A DNA stretch of 64,000 bases from Hyaloraphidium curvatum (lineage: Eukaryota > Monoblepharomycota > Hyaloraphidiomycetes > Hyaloraphidiales > Hyaloraphidiaceae): the NCBI GenBank assembly GCA_025558095.1, contig JAIVFI010000025.1, positions 62,001-126,000 of the forward strand, in the 5' to 3' direction. The position numbers and the translations under genes are program-made. The notes beneath the pieces were generated by a model. The model had not been told where the DNA came from and ran no database searches. It saw nothing but the letters and a program-made list of their open reading frames with translations. The number at the start of each line of letters is the position of its first letter. Position 1 is the stretch's first letter. Below, piece after piece: positions 20,301 to 29,824 of the stretch.

Positions 20301-22452
20301 CACCTCGCTGAGGAGCAACTTGCTCCTGGAAGACCCTCAGGCTCTGCTGCCGTCCCTTGCCGACCTCTACTCGCACCCATACTCGCAACAGGATCCTTCC
20401 CCATTCGAGGACTTGGGCTCTCCTACGGCCAGCGGTCCAGTACCGCAAAGCGTCGCTACTGCCGTTGCCGCTTCGCCCGTCGTGCGCCGTCTGGAGCGGC
20501 GCGTGAACCGGTTCCTTCGCCACCTCTTCTCGAACCCGTCGTGGCGCAGCAACGAGCTGCTCTGGGAGTTCTGCATGGACGTGCCGCTGAACTGGACGAT
20601 GGTGCGCGAACGGACGCAGAGCAAACGGGAGATGGCGATCGAAGATGTCGTCGCTCGGTACGACGGCAAGTACGGGACGGAGGGGATCAGGGCAACAGAG
20701 TTGTGGATTGCGGAGGCCCTCAAGCGTGCGTCGCAGCTGCAGACATCCCTCAGGGCCGTCGGAGCCGCCGCGAGAAGGAACGCGAGGGCCAGGCGCGAGT
20801 TTGCTGCCGCGCTGGGCCAGCTCAAGTTCTTCATCTGCCGACCGGCGGGCGTTTGTTTTCCCTGGCCCGCTGCCCTTCTCGCTTTCGATGCGCTCGGTGC
20901 CATCGCCGATGCCGAGGCCAAGCTGGGATCGGAGGAAGCCCTGGACGCCGGCGAAGCGGTGTTGGACTGTTTGCATGACTTTGCGGATGTCGTGGCTGTT
21001 GCACAGACCCACGACGATGCTCTTCGGGCTTACCTAGGTACGCAGGATAAGCTGCGGGCCGCTGGCGACAGGTTCTCGAAGCTGGAGCTCGAGGCCCGCG
21101 GGGAAGTCGACGCTCATCCTAGCAGCGCGCCGCCTGCGAGCGGCAACAGGGTCATGGACAGGCTTATGGCCGCTGTCGCTGGGACTGGCACCACACGAGC
21201 GCGAGCGCTTCGGGTTTCGGCGGCCGACAGCAGGCTTGGCGACACCAAGGGCACCATGAAGATCCTGGAGGAGCAAGCCCTGTCCCAAGCGGCCTTTCTG
21301 GAGCACGTGGATACCTCGATCCGCGCCAGCTTCGATTTCCAAATGGTTCGCCATGCGGATGAGCTCGCGAGCATTCTCGACGGCTTGGTCGACAGGGAAC
21401 TCGAAGCGGCCAAGGAGGCGGTTCGCTCGATGGAGAGCGCTCTGGCTTCGCTGAAGCCCATCGTCAGCAGCCTCGATGAAGCGTGGTCGGCTTATCTGGA
21501 TGAATCAGTTCCTCTGGTTCTTGCGCTCAAGGCTAGTTGGATGGAGAGCCCTGATTCTGCAGCTGGCGGAACAACGAAGCTGGACGGAACCGCCGAGCCT
21601 GAGGAGGACCCGACTGTCACCCCCACCAGTGCCATGCTCTCCGCTCTTCAGTCGGCCGCCGACGATCTGGAAGCTTTCGACGTGCCGACTGAGCCGGACC
21701 GAGCGAATCTTGCTCCGCGCAAACCGGTGAAGGAACCAGGCGGGTCGGCGAGACGGAAGCTTGAGGCATTGGCCGGGGAGACGGAAGCAGAGGATCGCAA
21801 GCGACGTGCCTTGGAGCTGCTGCATGGGAACGGGGCTCCTCCGCTTGTTCTCAGTCTTGCCGACGATGTGCCCTCGGATCTGGACCTGATTCTTGACGTG
21901 GACATGGCCGAGAAGCTCAAGTCCCACTTTCCTTCCCGTTTCTGGACGGCCACCTCTTGGAAACTGCTCTTCTCTCTCGCCGTTCACGGAACCTCCTTGA
22001 CGACCTTCTTCGCCTTGGTGGGGAGCAAAGGCCCGACACTGTGGTGCATTCGGACCGTAAGCGGCAAGACCATCGGCGCCTTTGTCGCCGACGATGTTGT
22101 GGAGCTGACGGAAGCCGCTCATCGTTTCTACGGGTCCGGCGAGGGTTTCCTTTGGGAGAAGCTGGCCGGAAACGGACTCCGCGTCTGTCACTCGACCTTG
22201 AGCAACACATACTTTATTACGTCGACGCGCTCCGAGATCATGTTTGGCGCGGGAGGGCACGCCTTCATCGGACTATACCTCGACAGCCTCGGGGAAGGAT
22301 ACTCGGACGGGGCATGCCCGACCTTTGACATGGGCGGTATCGCACTCGGACGTGGCGTAGATCCGGCAGACGCAGGGCCGTTGGACGTGGCCAAGCGCGC
22401 GCGCTTCGACTTTCAGATCGCGAATGTAGAGATCTGGGGTGTTGCGACCTAG
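17362..22452 (+). CDS. VPS9 - ankyrin - PX - helical - TLDc multidomain protein
   Basis: A 1,661-residue protein from three exons: 17362-19890, 19946-20246 and 20297-22452; phases fit exactly. Residues about 400-505 form a VPS9 domain (TTDHLLPLLVLAVVRAG and GELAFTMSTFEAVLSLL), the fold of Rab5-family GEFs. Ankyrin repeats follow at about 595-880 (DGNTLLHLAV, GSTALHLA, GNGVLHAAA). A PX domain spans about 890-1020: YVRRSLDDFTSLRSNLL is rebuilt only by removing intron 2. A helical, possibly BAR-like stretch covers about 1040-1330. A TLDc domain ends the protein (about 1470-1661: WKLLFSLAVHGTSLTTFF, FYGSGEGFLWEL-like, VEIWGV). VPS9-ankyrin-PX proteins of endosomes are known in fungi; the terminal TLDc is unusual. 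An in-frame ATG at 17164 lies 35 bases past the previous gene and is less likely as start. Confidence 0.9.
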
Positions 22453-22551
22453 ACTACAGGCATGAGCACGATCTGGTGAACCACCCGGCTCGCGGCCGTC
22501 ACCACTACGTCGTCGTCGTCTCCGAAAGGCAAGACATAGCCGTGCTCGCGC

Positions 22552-23462
22552 TCAGTCTTCACCGTCCCGCAGCTCGTGCTCGAGGTCGATGAGTTTCGTC
22601 CCGTTCACGTTGAGCTCGCGGTACCGTTTGGGCTTCAGGGGCGGGATCCGATCTCCTTCGCGCTTCACTGGAACTGCAGCAGTGATTCCTTTCGCATCTA
22701 GAAGATCCTTGCTCCGATAGTGGAAAGTGAACTCAGCAATCGGATGGTCCTCGCAGTAGGTGCCGGCGAAGACCGACTCCCTCCGTTCGGCCAACGGTTC
22801 GCCGACAACTGTAGGCAGTAGCGCGAACTATATCAGCATTACGCATAAGCATGCAACCGTTCCGGAGGGACACTTGCCCGTAGTGTGAGTAAAGAGCCCT
22901 AGCTTCGATGCCTCCTTGGCCTTTTCGTGGATGGGGATATCCTCGTGCACCCAGCCAGATCCGTCAGGCAGGAAAGATCCGGTTTTGATGAAGTTTCTAA
23001 CTTCAACGCGGATCTTTCCACCGGGAACTCCGTCGCGTTTCTGTTTCTCGTAGAGGTCGCGAGCCCAGGCACCATCTTCGTCCGAAACGACCTGGGCCCG
23101 CCCAAAGTACCACGGCCTCCACTGAGCGCCATGAAAGTTAGTGACTGGATCCCAGTATTGACAGGGACATTTCCTCGCACCTCGCCGTTGGACGAGACTA
23201 CTCCCGGAATGTTGCCCTCGTCTCCGTGCTCGATGGCAGTGACGCCGCTGCTCCGTGCGTCCACGAAGACTTGGAAAGTAACGTGGGTTCCGGCTCCTCC
23301 CGATCTGCCCCGCACTCGGATTTGGAAGCGCTTGCCGGACTCGCTCGGCACGAACACGGAGCGCCTCTGCGTCTCGCCCTCGACGTCAAGCTGGCCGCCG
23401 TACTCGGGCAGCGCGGCCCCGTCGACCATGATGGACACGGTGTATCCGGCGAGCGAAGGCAT
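22552..23462 (-). CDS. DUF7918-like protein, copy 1
   Basis: A protein of about 250 residues that resembles the fungal DUF7918 family; function unknown. Exon 1 starts at ATG 23462 with MPSLAGYTVSIMVDG, then RSVFVPSESGKRFQI. Exon 2 begins near 23121 with WRPWYFGRAQVVSDEDGAW and runs to LGLFTHTTGK. A third exon starts near 22808 (VGEPLAE), with EFTFHYRSKDLLDAKGI, and stops at 22552 (HELRDGED). It is paralogous to the gene at 25507-26484, with similar exon layout, and the vWA-kinase gene lies between them. Compared with that copy, the conserved acidic tail (DDDDVVVTAA) is still present downstream (22452-22520) but in the +1 frame, so this copy is truncated by a frameshift or has lost its last splice. 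Confidence 0.6.
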
Positions 23463-23579
23463 GATTTGAGGAAAGACGTGCCGGCGGAAATGACGGGGCG
23501 GAAAAAGGGACGAGTCGTTTGGTTGTGGCGACCGCGAGCGGTGACTAAGAGGCAGTTCTTCGCCTTGCTTACGCGTAAA

Positions 23580-25154
23580 TCATCTACAAAGTACATTGTC
23601 ACTGCAGTACAACGGCCATCGGCTCACAATGGCCGGAAACTCTGGCCGCTTCCTGTACTCGGCCTGCGTCGCAGAGAGGATAAATTCCCAGTAGGCGTCG
23701 CCAACGCCCTCTGGCCTCTTCAAGTTGCCCTCCGCGTCGCGCGCGTGCCTCCCGGGCAACTTCCCCTTGAGCAGCAGCTCCACACAGGTCATCCCGAATG
23801 CGTAGACGTCGCCGTACTTGGTCCACTTTTGGACCGCCGCGATCCGGCCTTCCTTTGTCAGCATCTCGGGGGCCATGTAACCAGGCGTGCCGCCGCGCAC
23901 CAAGGCCGACATGCGGCCCGAAGCGTCCAGGTCCCGGCGGAACCTGGCCATACCGAGGTCCCCGATCTTGGCGCGCCCCCCGACGACGAGGATGTTAGCT
24001 GCCTTGAGGTCCCCGTGCAGCGTTTTGCGCCCGTGCAGGTACTCCATCCCGGCGGCTACCTGGCCCATGAGCTCGATCCCACGGCGCTGATCCCAGCCCA
24101 GCTTGCCGAGGTAGTCGGAGAGGTTGCCGCCATCTGCCAGCTCTGCAATGAGCATCGGCGGTTCCTCGCAGTATGCGCGCAGCTTGAGCACGTTCTTGTG
24201 CGAGAGCGTCTTCCAGAGGTCGAGCTCCTGGAGAAACGCTTCGATGACGTCCGGTCCCAAGTCCATGATTGCCTCCTTCTTGATGGTCTTGACGGCAACC
24301 AGGCTGTTGCCGAGGCGGCCCTTGAATACCTCGCCAAAGCCACCGGCGCCGAGCCGATCCTTCTTGTCATAATCGATGTCCCCGGCCTCGATCGCGACTG
24401 GGTTGAGCCTTATCGAAGACATCGTGCTGGTAAGGACGACCTCCTGGAACTTCTTGAAGGCGACGTCGGTCTCCTCCTTCGTATCCAGACGGAGGGTCTC
24501 GAACACGCGGCCGGGCATGTTGGTGCGGCAGTAGTCCTTGAAAATGTCGCCGGCGCGGACGGCGGCATCGTGCAGCGCCAGGTAGAAGTAGGTCACGCGC
24601 TTGCCCTGGAGCAGGTCGGTCAGGTATGTGCCGTACTCGCTCGGCCTGATGCCGGCCGGGTCCTGGGCGTCCATGTCGGGGTAGGTGTCGTAGATCATGT
24701 TGTGTTCCTTGATTATCCGTTTCCACTCGGGGTCCCAGAAGAGCTCGCCGTGGGGCGGGGCGTCGAGGATATGGAACAGCACGCGCGTGGTGCGCGAGGA
24801 CGGGGCCCACGACAAGGCGGCCGCGGCTTTGAGCGCGCCCAAAACGTCCTCGGAGATGTCGTGGCCAAAGCCAGACTCCGTCTTGACGGCATCAAAGATC
24901 GGCAGCACGTCCTCTGGCGCGGCAAAGTCGACGGGCTGGACGAACGACTTTGCGGGGCCGGAGCCCGACGCCGGCGCCTTGAAATCGCGGTAAAAGACGC
25001 CGCCGACGCGGACTTTAACGGCGCGGCCAAAGATGCCACCGGAGGTCTCGGTGACGAGGTGGCGCACGACGCGCTTCGTGAAGGCGAGGTACTCGGCCAT
25101 CGACCCCGTCACATCCACAACAAACGCAATGTCGACGCCGCGTCCGCCAGCCAT
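23580..25154 (-). CDS. von Willebrand A - protein kinase fusion
   Basis: A single-exon, 524-residue protein. Residues 1-240 form a von Willebrand factor A domain with a metal-site motif DVTGSM (DxTxS). Residues about 258-520 are a TKL/tyrosine-like kinase: glycine loop GAGGFGEV, ATP lysine in VAVKTIKK, catalytic loop HGDLKAANIL and APE-like GYMAPEML. Two motifs deviate: HGD replaces HRD, common in this type, and the metal-binding DFG is DLG (GDLGMA). It is probably cytoplasmic, as no signal or membrane segment is seen. A weak intron near the 3' end (GTGAGC at about 23630 to TGTAG at 23584) would change only the last residues. It lies between two DUF7918-like paralogues on the same strand. Confidence 0.88.
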   Translation of the reverse strand: MAGGRGVDIAFVVDVTGSMAEYLAFTKRVVRHLVTETSGGIFGRAVKVRVGGVFYRDFKAPASGSGPAKSFVQPVDFAAPEDVLPIFDAVKTESGFGHDISEDVLGALKAAAALSWAPSSRTTRVLFHILDAPPHGELFWDPEWKRIIKEHNMIYDTYPDMDAQDPAGIRPSEYGTYLTDLLQGKRVTYFYLALHDAAVRAGDIFKDYCRTNMPGRVFETLRLDTKEETDVAFKKFQEVVLTSTMSSIRLNPVAIEAGDIDYDKKDRLGAGGFGEVFKGRLGNSLVAVKTIKKEAIMDLGPDVIEAFLQELDLWKTLSHKNVLKLRAYCEEPPMLIAELADGGNLSDYLGKLGWDQRRGIELMGQVAAGMEYLHGRKTLHGDLKAANILVVGGRAKIGDLGMARFRRDLDASGRMSALVRGGTPGYMAPEMLTKEGRIAAVQKWTKYGDVYAFGMTCVELLLKGKLPGRHARDAEGNLKRPEGVGDAYWEFILSATQAEYRKRPEFPAIVSRWPLYCSDNVLCR

Positions 25155-25506
25155 CGCGGAGGAGGCGCGCGAGACGGCAGGGGCACGTGGGGGATGGCGG
25201 GCCGCTGTGCCGCTAGCTGCTGTGCATGACGATCGGTTGAGACGGTCCCTGTCGCCTCGCGATTCATTCGCGATGGATGTGGTAGATGTCTGCGGATATC
25301 GCCGGACGGGAAACCCGACAACCGTGATTCTTGGAACGATGTGACCGTGCCTGATTGGCAGAAGGGCGGCATGGTGGCGTCGGACTCGGACTATACTCCG
25401 GCGTCGATGGGGCGGACGTAGGCCTCTTAATGTGCCATAGAGCGCGCTCTTCGATCTTGAGATCGCGAATGTCGTGTTGCGACGTACATTCTCGCGTGCA
25501 TGGCAT
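25155..25506. other. Intergenic, upstream of the vWA-kinase gene
   Basis: These 352 bases separate the kinase start from the stop of DUF7918 copy 2; both genes are on the minus strand. No coding frame, RNA or repeat is convincing. It should hold the kinase promoter. Confidence 0.5.
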
Positions 25507-26484
25507 CTAGTGATTGGCGATCCGGCGCGCGGCCGTCACCACCACGTCGTCGTCGTCTTCGACAGCGACGCCACTGTCGAGCCTCCGATCCTCTTCATCG
25601 TCCGTCAGCTCGTCCTCGAGATCGATCATGCGCTGGCCTTCGACGTCCAGCACGCGATACCGCTTGAGCTTCGGGGGCAGGATCTGATCACCTTCGCGCT
25701 TGACCTGAGCTGCGGCAGTGATTCCATTCGCATCGAGGAGGTCCATGCTGCGGTAGTGGAAGGTGAACTCGGCGATCGGACGGTCTTCGCAGCACTTGTA
25801 GGTGATGAACCACTCCACCCGGTCGGCCAAGGGTTCGCCGACGACTACAGACAGCACGCGCCATGAGCAATAAGTATCCAACCGTTCGGAGGAGACACTT
25901 GCCGGCAGTGTGAGTGAAGAGCCCGAGCTTCGATGACTCCTTGGCCTTCTCATGGATCGGGCGGTCTTCGTGCTGCCAACCAGGTCCGTCCGGCGGGTGA
26001 GACCCGGTCTTGATGCAGTTTCTGACTTCAATACGGATCTTGCCGCCGGGAATCCCGTCGCGCTTCTGCTCATTGTAAAGGTCGCGGGCCCAGGCACCAT
26101 CTTTGTCTGAAACGAATTGGGCCCGCGCAAAGTGCCACGGCCTCCGCTGCGATACTTACGCATCATACTCCTTTCATCGAGGTCGCTCGAGCCATGACTT
26201 ACTTCGCCATTGCTGCCGGTAGCTCCAACGATATCTCGTTCCGGCTTGCCGTGCCTCAGAAGGAACTGTCCCGCCTCCCGTTCGTCCACGAAGACTTCAA
26301 ATACTGCATGCGTTCCAGATCCTCCCGAGCTCTTCACGTGGATTTGGAAGCGCTTCCCGGTCTCGCTCGGCACGAACACGGAGCGCCTCAGCGTCGCGCC
26401 CTCGACGTCCAGCTCGCCTCCGAACTCCGGCAGCGGCTCCCCGTCGACGATGATGGACGCAGAAAAGCCAGCGAGCGACGGCAT
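25507..26484 (-). CDS. DUF7918-like protein, copy 2
   Basis: Paralogue of the gene at 22552-23462, of unknown function. Exon 1 starts at ATG 26484 with MPSLAGFSASIIVDG and RSVFVPSETGKRFQI. An intron with the strong donor GTAAGT (about 26200) leads to exon 2, RPWHFARAQFVSDKDGAWAR. A second intron precedes VGEPLADRVEWFITYKC. The last exon has EFTFHYRSMDLLDANGI and a complete acidic end, VEDDDDVVVTAARRIANH, before the stop at 25507. It has about 285 residues and no signal peptide or membrane segment. Comparison with copy 1 defines the intron sites well. The minus-strand frame also stays open across the second intron, which could confuse automatic gene calling. Confidence 0.6.
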   Translation of the reverse strand: MPSLAGFSASIIVDGEPLPEFGGELDVEGATLRRSVFVPSETGKRFQIHVKSSGGSGTHAVFEVFVDEREAGQFLLRHGKPERDIVGATGSNGEVSHGSSDLDERSMMRKYRSGGRGTLRGPNSFQTKMVPGPATFTMSRSATGFPAARSVLKSETASRPGLTRRTDLVGSTKTARSMRRPRSHRSSGSSLTLPASVSSERLDTYCSWRVLSVVVGEPLADRVEWFITYKCCEDRPIAEFTFHYRSMDLLDANGITAAAQVKREGDQILPPKLKRYRVLDVEGQRMIDLEDELTDDEEDRRLDSGVAVEDDDDVVVTAARRIANH

Positions 26485-26765
26485 GACTTGAGCACGGAAC
26501 GGCCCGGCTGGAAGAGAAACGAGGCGGGTTGTCGAGTTTTGTTTTGATGCCGGCGAGGCTTGGATGACTCGACGAGACTCGTCGCTCCAGCTTCCGAAGC
26601 AACAAAACCGGAACCAGGACAAGACCAAATCGCGTTTAATGGCAATAGAATTATGGCATCACAGTTCCGGATCGCCTAGCTCTGAGGCGGATCCTGCCTC
26701 CGAGGAGGATGCGCCCTTGGGCAGGGTGCGGCCTTCGAGGAGGATGAGCGCCTTTTGGAGCACAT

Positions 26766-27137
26766 TCAAGCACGCTCTGGATGACGTCGCGAGACAGTAA
26801 GCCTTCGTTCCGCGTCGTTCGAGTCGGACAACATACTCAGCGGACCGAAGTCGATGCCCGTCAGCTCCTCGTTGACCTCGAAGATCTTTGCGTGCACTTC
26901 CGGCACGCCGAAGCCCTTCAGCCGCTTCGAGTGCATCTCCAGGTAGGCTTCCGCGGAAGAACGGTCCTCGAACAGGTAGATCCCTCCGGCCTCCTTCCGC
27001 TCCGCGCTTTCCGTCCACACTTTCCAAATAAATCCCGGTTCCTGTGCGATGGACTCTGCGAGCCCCTTCAGCTGCGCGGCCATCTCGGCGCCGAACGGGC
27101 CCGGGAAGGGGAAATCGACTTGAAGAATGACGGGCAT
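26766..27137 (-). CDS. YdhR-like dimeric alpha-beta barrel protein
   Basis: A 103-residue protein resembling the bacterial YdhR family (putative monooxygenase, dimeric ferredoxin-like barrel). It starts [16 protein letters not shown], typical of YdhR, with [12 protein letters not shown] and [19 protein letters not shown] following. Exon 1 is 27137-26837. A 60-nt intron (26836-26777, donor GTATGT, CTTAC branch-like site, CCAG acceptor) joins FGPL to KRA and the stop at 26766; the length then matches the bacterial protein of about 101 residues. Without splicing the frame runs on to the same stop with a non-conserved tail. The physiological substrate is unknown even in bacteria. Confidence 0.75.
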   Translation of the reverse strand: MPVILQVDFPFPGPFGAEMAAQLKGLAESIAQEPGFIWKVWTESAERKEAGGIYLFEDRSSAEAYLEMHSKRLKGFGVPEVHAKIFEVNEELTGIDFGPLSMLSDSNDAERRLTVSRRHPERA

Positions 27138-27651
27138 CGTCCGGCAAGGGGGTCTTTACAGCGACGTGGCGGCTCGGGGAGTTTGGCTCGCGGAATGCCG
27201 CAATCGCAGAGAGAGACGTTCAAGGCGCGTCCTTTTGCTGTCCCGTCCTTCGATGGCCCACGCTGGTGTCTGTAGCGCGCGCGGGGAAGTGAGTTGGGAT
27301 GCGGGAGGCAAATCGGCTGACGGAGACTGCTGATGCGAAGCGTCCAAGGGCGCTCGCCTACTAATGTTTCGGCTCATTTTACAGAAGATTTGTCGTCGTC
27401 TTGCTTCCCTCCTGTACCTTCATGTTTTGCCCGGCCGGAAGGCAGCAGAGGATCACATCTGTCCGCTTACTCCACGGCTCCGTAGTGGTCTATCGTGATC
27501 GGCTTTGATAGGCATCCGGTAGTCAAGCTGTTGCACTCGAACGCGGATTGCGTTTGAATCAGGCTCGGTGTTGGATCGGAGACTGGCCCCGGTCGACGTC
27601 ATGGCGGCGGTGCTGCTGCGGTGCGGACGTTCCCCTCCCTCACAAGACCCA
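27138..27651. other. Divergent intergenic region
   Basis: This stretch separates the divergent YdhR-like and AhpD-like genes and probably holds both promoters. The part from about 27310 to 27560 is noticeably less GC-rich. A frame upstream of 27652 could extend the AhpD-like protein from ATG 27601 or earlier but has no conserved character. Confidence 0.45.
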
Positions 27652-28410
27652 ATGGCATTCCTTCCGAGCCTCCGTCCGGGCCCCGATGAGCCTCCTTTTG
27701 TGACGCTTCGGTCGCTACTGACCAAGTACCCGCCTTTTGTCGCCCCGCTGCTCGAGATGGAGGTCCGTTCTCGCCGTCACCCGGCACGCTCCTTTGACGG
27801 TGCGTCGCGCAACAGGAGGCCATCATGCGGCCCGACACGGCCGCGTCCGAGGCCGCGGGACAGAAGCAGACGCTGACGGTGGCGGACCGGGAGCTCATCG
27901 CCGCGTTCACGTCGGCACTGAACAGCTGCAAGTGGTGCTTGGGAGTGCACGAGAAGGTGGCGGTCAAGTTCGGAGTGGACCCCGCAGCACTTAGAGCGGC
28001 ACTGGTGGACATTAACGCGAGCCCGTTCGACGCGCGGAGGAAGGCCATGCTGCACTACGTGTGAGGACGACCGCCTGGGGTACCTCGGGCAACGTGGGAC
28101 TTACCCTCTTGTGCATCGTAGGAAAAAGGTCGCCCTCGAGCCGCCAAAAGTGACGGCAAGAGATGTCCAGGCGATGCTGAGCGAAGGACTGACGGAACGG
28201 GACGTGTTCGACGCATGTTCGGCCTGTGCAATGTTCAGCTTGTTCGTTTGCTTCGCCGGGCTCGCGAAGGCTTCTGACCCCATGTTCACCAGCATGAACA
28301 GGCTGACGAGCTGCTTGGGATGCGAAGGGAACCACGAGACCTACGAGGCTCAGGCCAAGGCGCTCGTCGAGGTCGGCTACGCCAAGCTTGCTCCGCCCCG
28401 GAATCCTTGA
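27652..28410 (+). CDS. AhpD-like / carboxymuconolactone decarboxylase family protein
   Basis: A 214-residue protein of the AhpD-like fold, which in characterised members acts as a peroxidase or decarboxylase. Exon 1 is 27652-27762. Exon 2 (27816-28060) begins EAIMRPDT and carries LTVADRELIAAFTSALNSC, then the redox motif CKWCLGVH (CxxC followed by His). Exon 3 (28122-28410) starts KKVALEPPKVTARDV, a second helical half. Intron donors are GTCCGT and GTGAGG; the second intron must be removed to avoid a TGA right after HYV. The CxxC-xxxH arrangement agrees with peroxidase-related CMD proteins. It ends 37 bases before the stop of the convergent SGNH hydrolase gene. Confidence 0.82.
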
Positions 28411-28447
28411 CCTGGCGACATACGTATACCTCCCTCTTCCTATTCTG

Positions 28448-29593
28448 TCATTGTATGGTGAACATGGCAATACCTATCGTAATGCTAAGCAATGCGGCGA
28501 GGGGTCCACCCAATCCACGGTCCGCCGCGGAGAGCGCAGGCCGTACCGTCGTCGCGACCACCTCCTCCGCCCTCCGCCTCTCGACCTTTTCGAACGAGCG
28601 CACCCCCACGTCCCCCAGGAACCTATGTCCGGCCCGGGAGAAGTGCCCGTCGTAGAAGAATCTCCCGTCCGGGTCGTCGCAGAGCTGCACGGGCCCGCCC
28701 GAGTCCGGGTCGCCGCGCATGCACGGCGAGAGCATGTTGACCCCTTGCGGGCCGAAGTAGGGAGCCCACGAAGCGTTCTTGGGGTCGGCATAGAGGGCCG
28801 TCATGCTCTCGTGCCAAGAGACAATCTCAAGCGCGGCGTCGGGGTGCGCGGCGCGGAAAGCCGCCGCGGCAGAAAGCTGGAGCGCGTTGGTGGCGTTGAC
28901 GAAGCGCGCCATGGCCGTCGCGGCTTCGTTAGGCGGAGACATGCCACGCCAGAGAGGAAAGAGGTCCACGAGGAGGAAGTCCCGGGCCCCGGTCTTGTTG
29001 TAGAGCTCCTCCAGCATCTCGAACTGGGAATCCACGACGAGCCCCGGCAGGCGGTCCGAGTTGTTCCGATCCCAGCAACCCCACCCGAAACTGGTTATAA
29101 AGTCCACCGCTCCGCATGCCATGAGGTACAGGATCCTCGGCCTCGCGGGATCGACGAGCGTGCTTAGGTTCCCCGTGACGTTTGACGGCCGCAGCTGCAG
29201 CCCGGGCATCCCCGCCGCGTGCGACGCCAGGTACTCGTCCACCTCCTCGCGGCACGTCTGTCCCATCACCGGCGACTCGGGGCACAGCCCGTGGACGAGC
29301 TGGTCCGTCACGGCCCCCTCGAGCGCCATGTTCAGGTTCTCCACGCCCGTGCGCTCGGTGAAGCGCTCGATCCAGGTGGGCCCGTTGCTCCGCCGCCCGG
29401 GCGCGTAGAACGGCGGGCCGGGAACGCCGCGGCGGGCGTACATCCGGAAGTAGTCGGTGAAGGAATCGCCAAAGACGACGGAGAAGGAGAAGGCGGAGGA
29501 CGGTGCCGCGGCGGCGGGCGGCAAGGCCAGGAGGAGCGCGAAAAGGGCCAGGCCGCGCCCGGAGCAAATGCCGCGGCTCCTGAAGCGCCGCAT
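28448..29593 (-). CDS. Secreted SGNH/GDSL-type hydrolase
   Basis: A single-exon, 381-residue SGNH-family esterase or lipase-like enzyme. The start at ATG 29593 gives a signal peptide (basic RRFRSRG then LALFALLLALPPAAAA). Block I is VFGDSFTD with the nucleophile Ser. The final catalytic dyad fits DGHFSRAGH near residue 325. Several N-x-S/T sites (NVT, NLS, NNS, NKT, NAS) agree with secretion. The protein ends in a hydrophobic stretch (PLAALLSITIGIAMFTIQ) after a small-residue region, which could be a GPI-anchor signal or a membrane tail. An in-frame extension to 29782 lacks an ATG, so it was not used. The substrate is not evident. Confidence 0.83.
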   Translation of the reverse strand: MRRFRSRGICSGRGLALFALLLALPPAAAAPSSAFSFSVVFGDSFTDYFRMYARRGVPGPPFYAPGRRSNGPTWIERFTERTGVENLNMALEGAVTDQLVHGLCPESPVMGQTCREEVDEYLASHAAGMPGLQLRPSNVTGNLSTLVDPARPRILYLMACGAVDFITSFGWGCWDRNNSDRLPGLVVDSQFEMLEELYNKTGARDFLLVDLFPLWRGMSPPNEAATAMARFVNATNALQLSAAAAFRAAHPDAALEIVSWHESMTALYADPKNASWAPYFGPQGVNMLSPCMRGDPDSGGPVQLCDDPDGRFFYDGHFSRAGHRFLGDVGVRSFEKVERRRAEEVVATTVRPALSAADRGLGGPLAALLSITIGIAMFTIQ

Positions 29594-29824
29594 TGTGCCG
29601 TCAAACGGCCCGCGGAGATCCTCTCGGGCGTGCGGGCGACTTTGATTCGAGGGTTCTCGGGACGGCCGCACCGAGCGCACCGCCGCAACGACCGCCCGAG
29701 TCGTCCGGAGCACGAACACAAGTCCGATCAACCCGCGACGGCGAAAAAAGTAGTCTTCTACCCTTCGTGACCAAGCCTCCATTACAAAAGATCTAGCTAC
29801 AAGATCCTCCGCCCGCCCCCTCCG

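Noticed and set aside
23226-25229. A 667-codon plus-strand frame
   Set aside because: It is antisense to the vWA-kinase gene, whose motifs are unmistakable; the plus frame has no domain.
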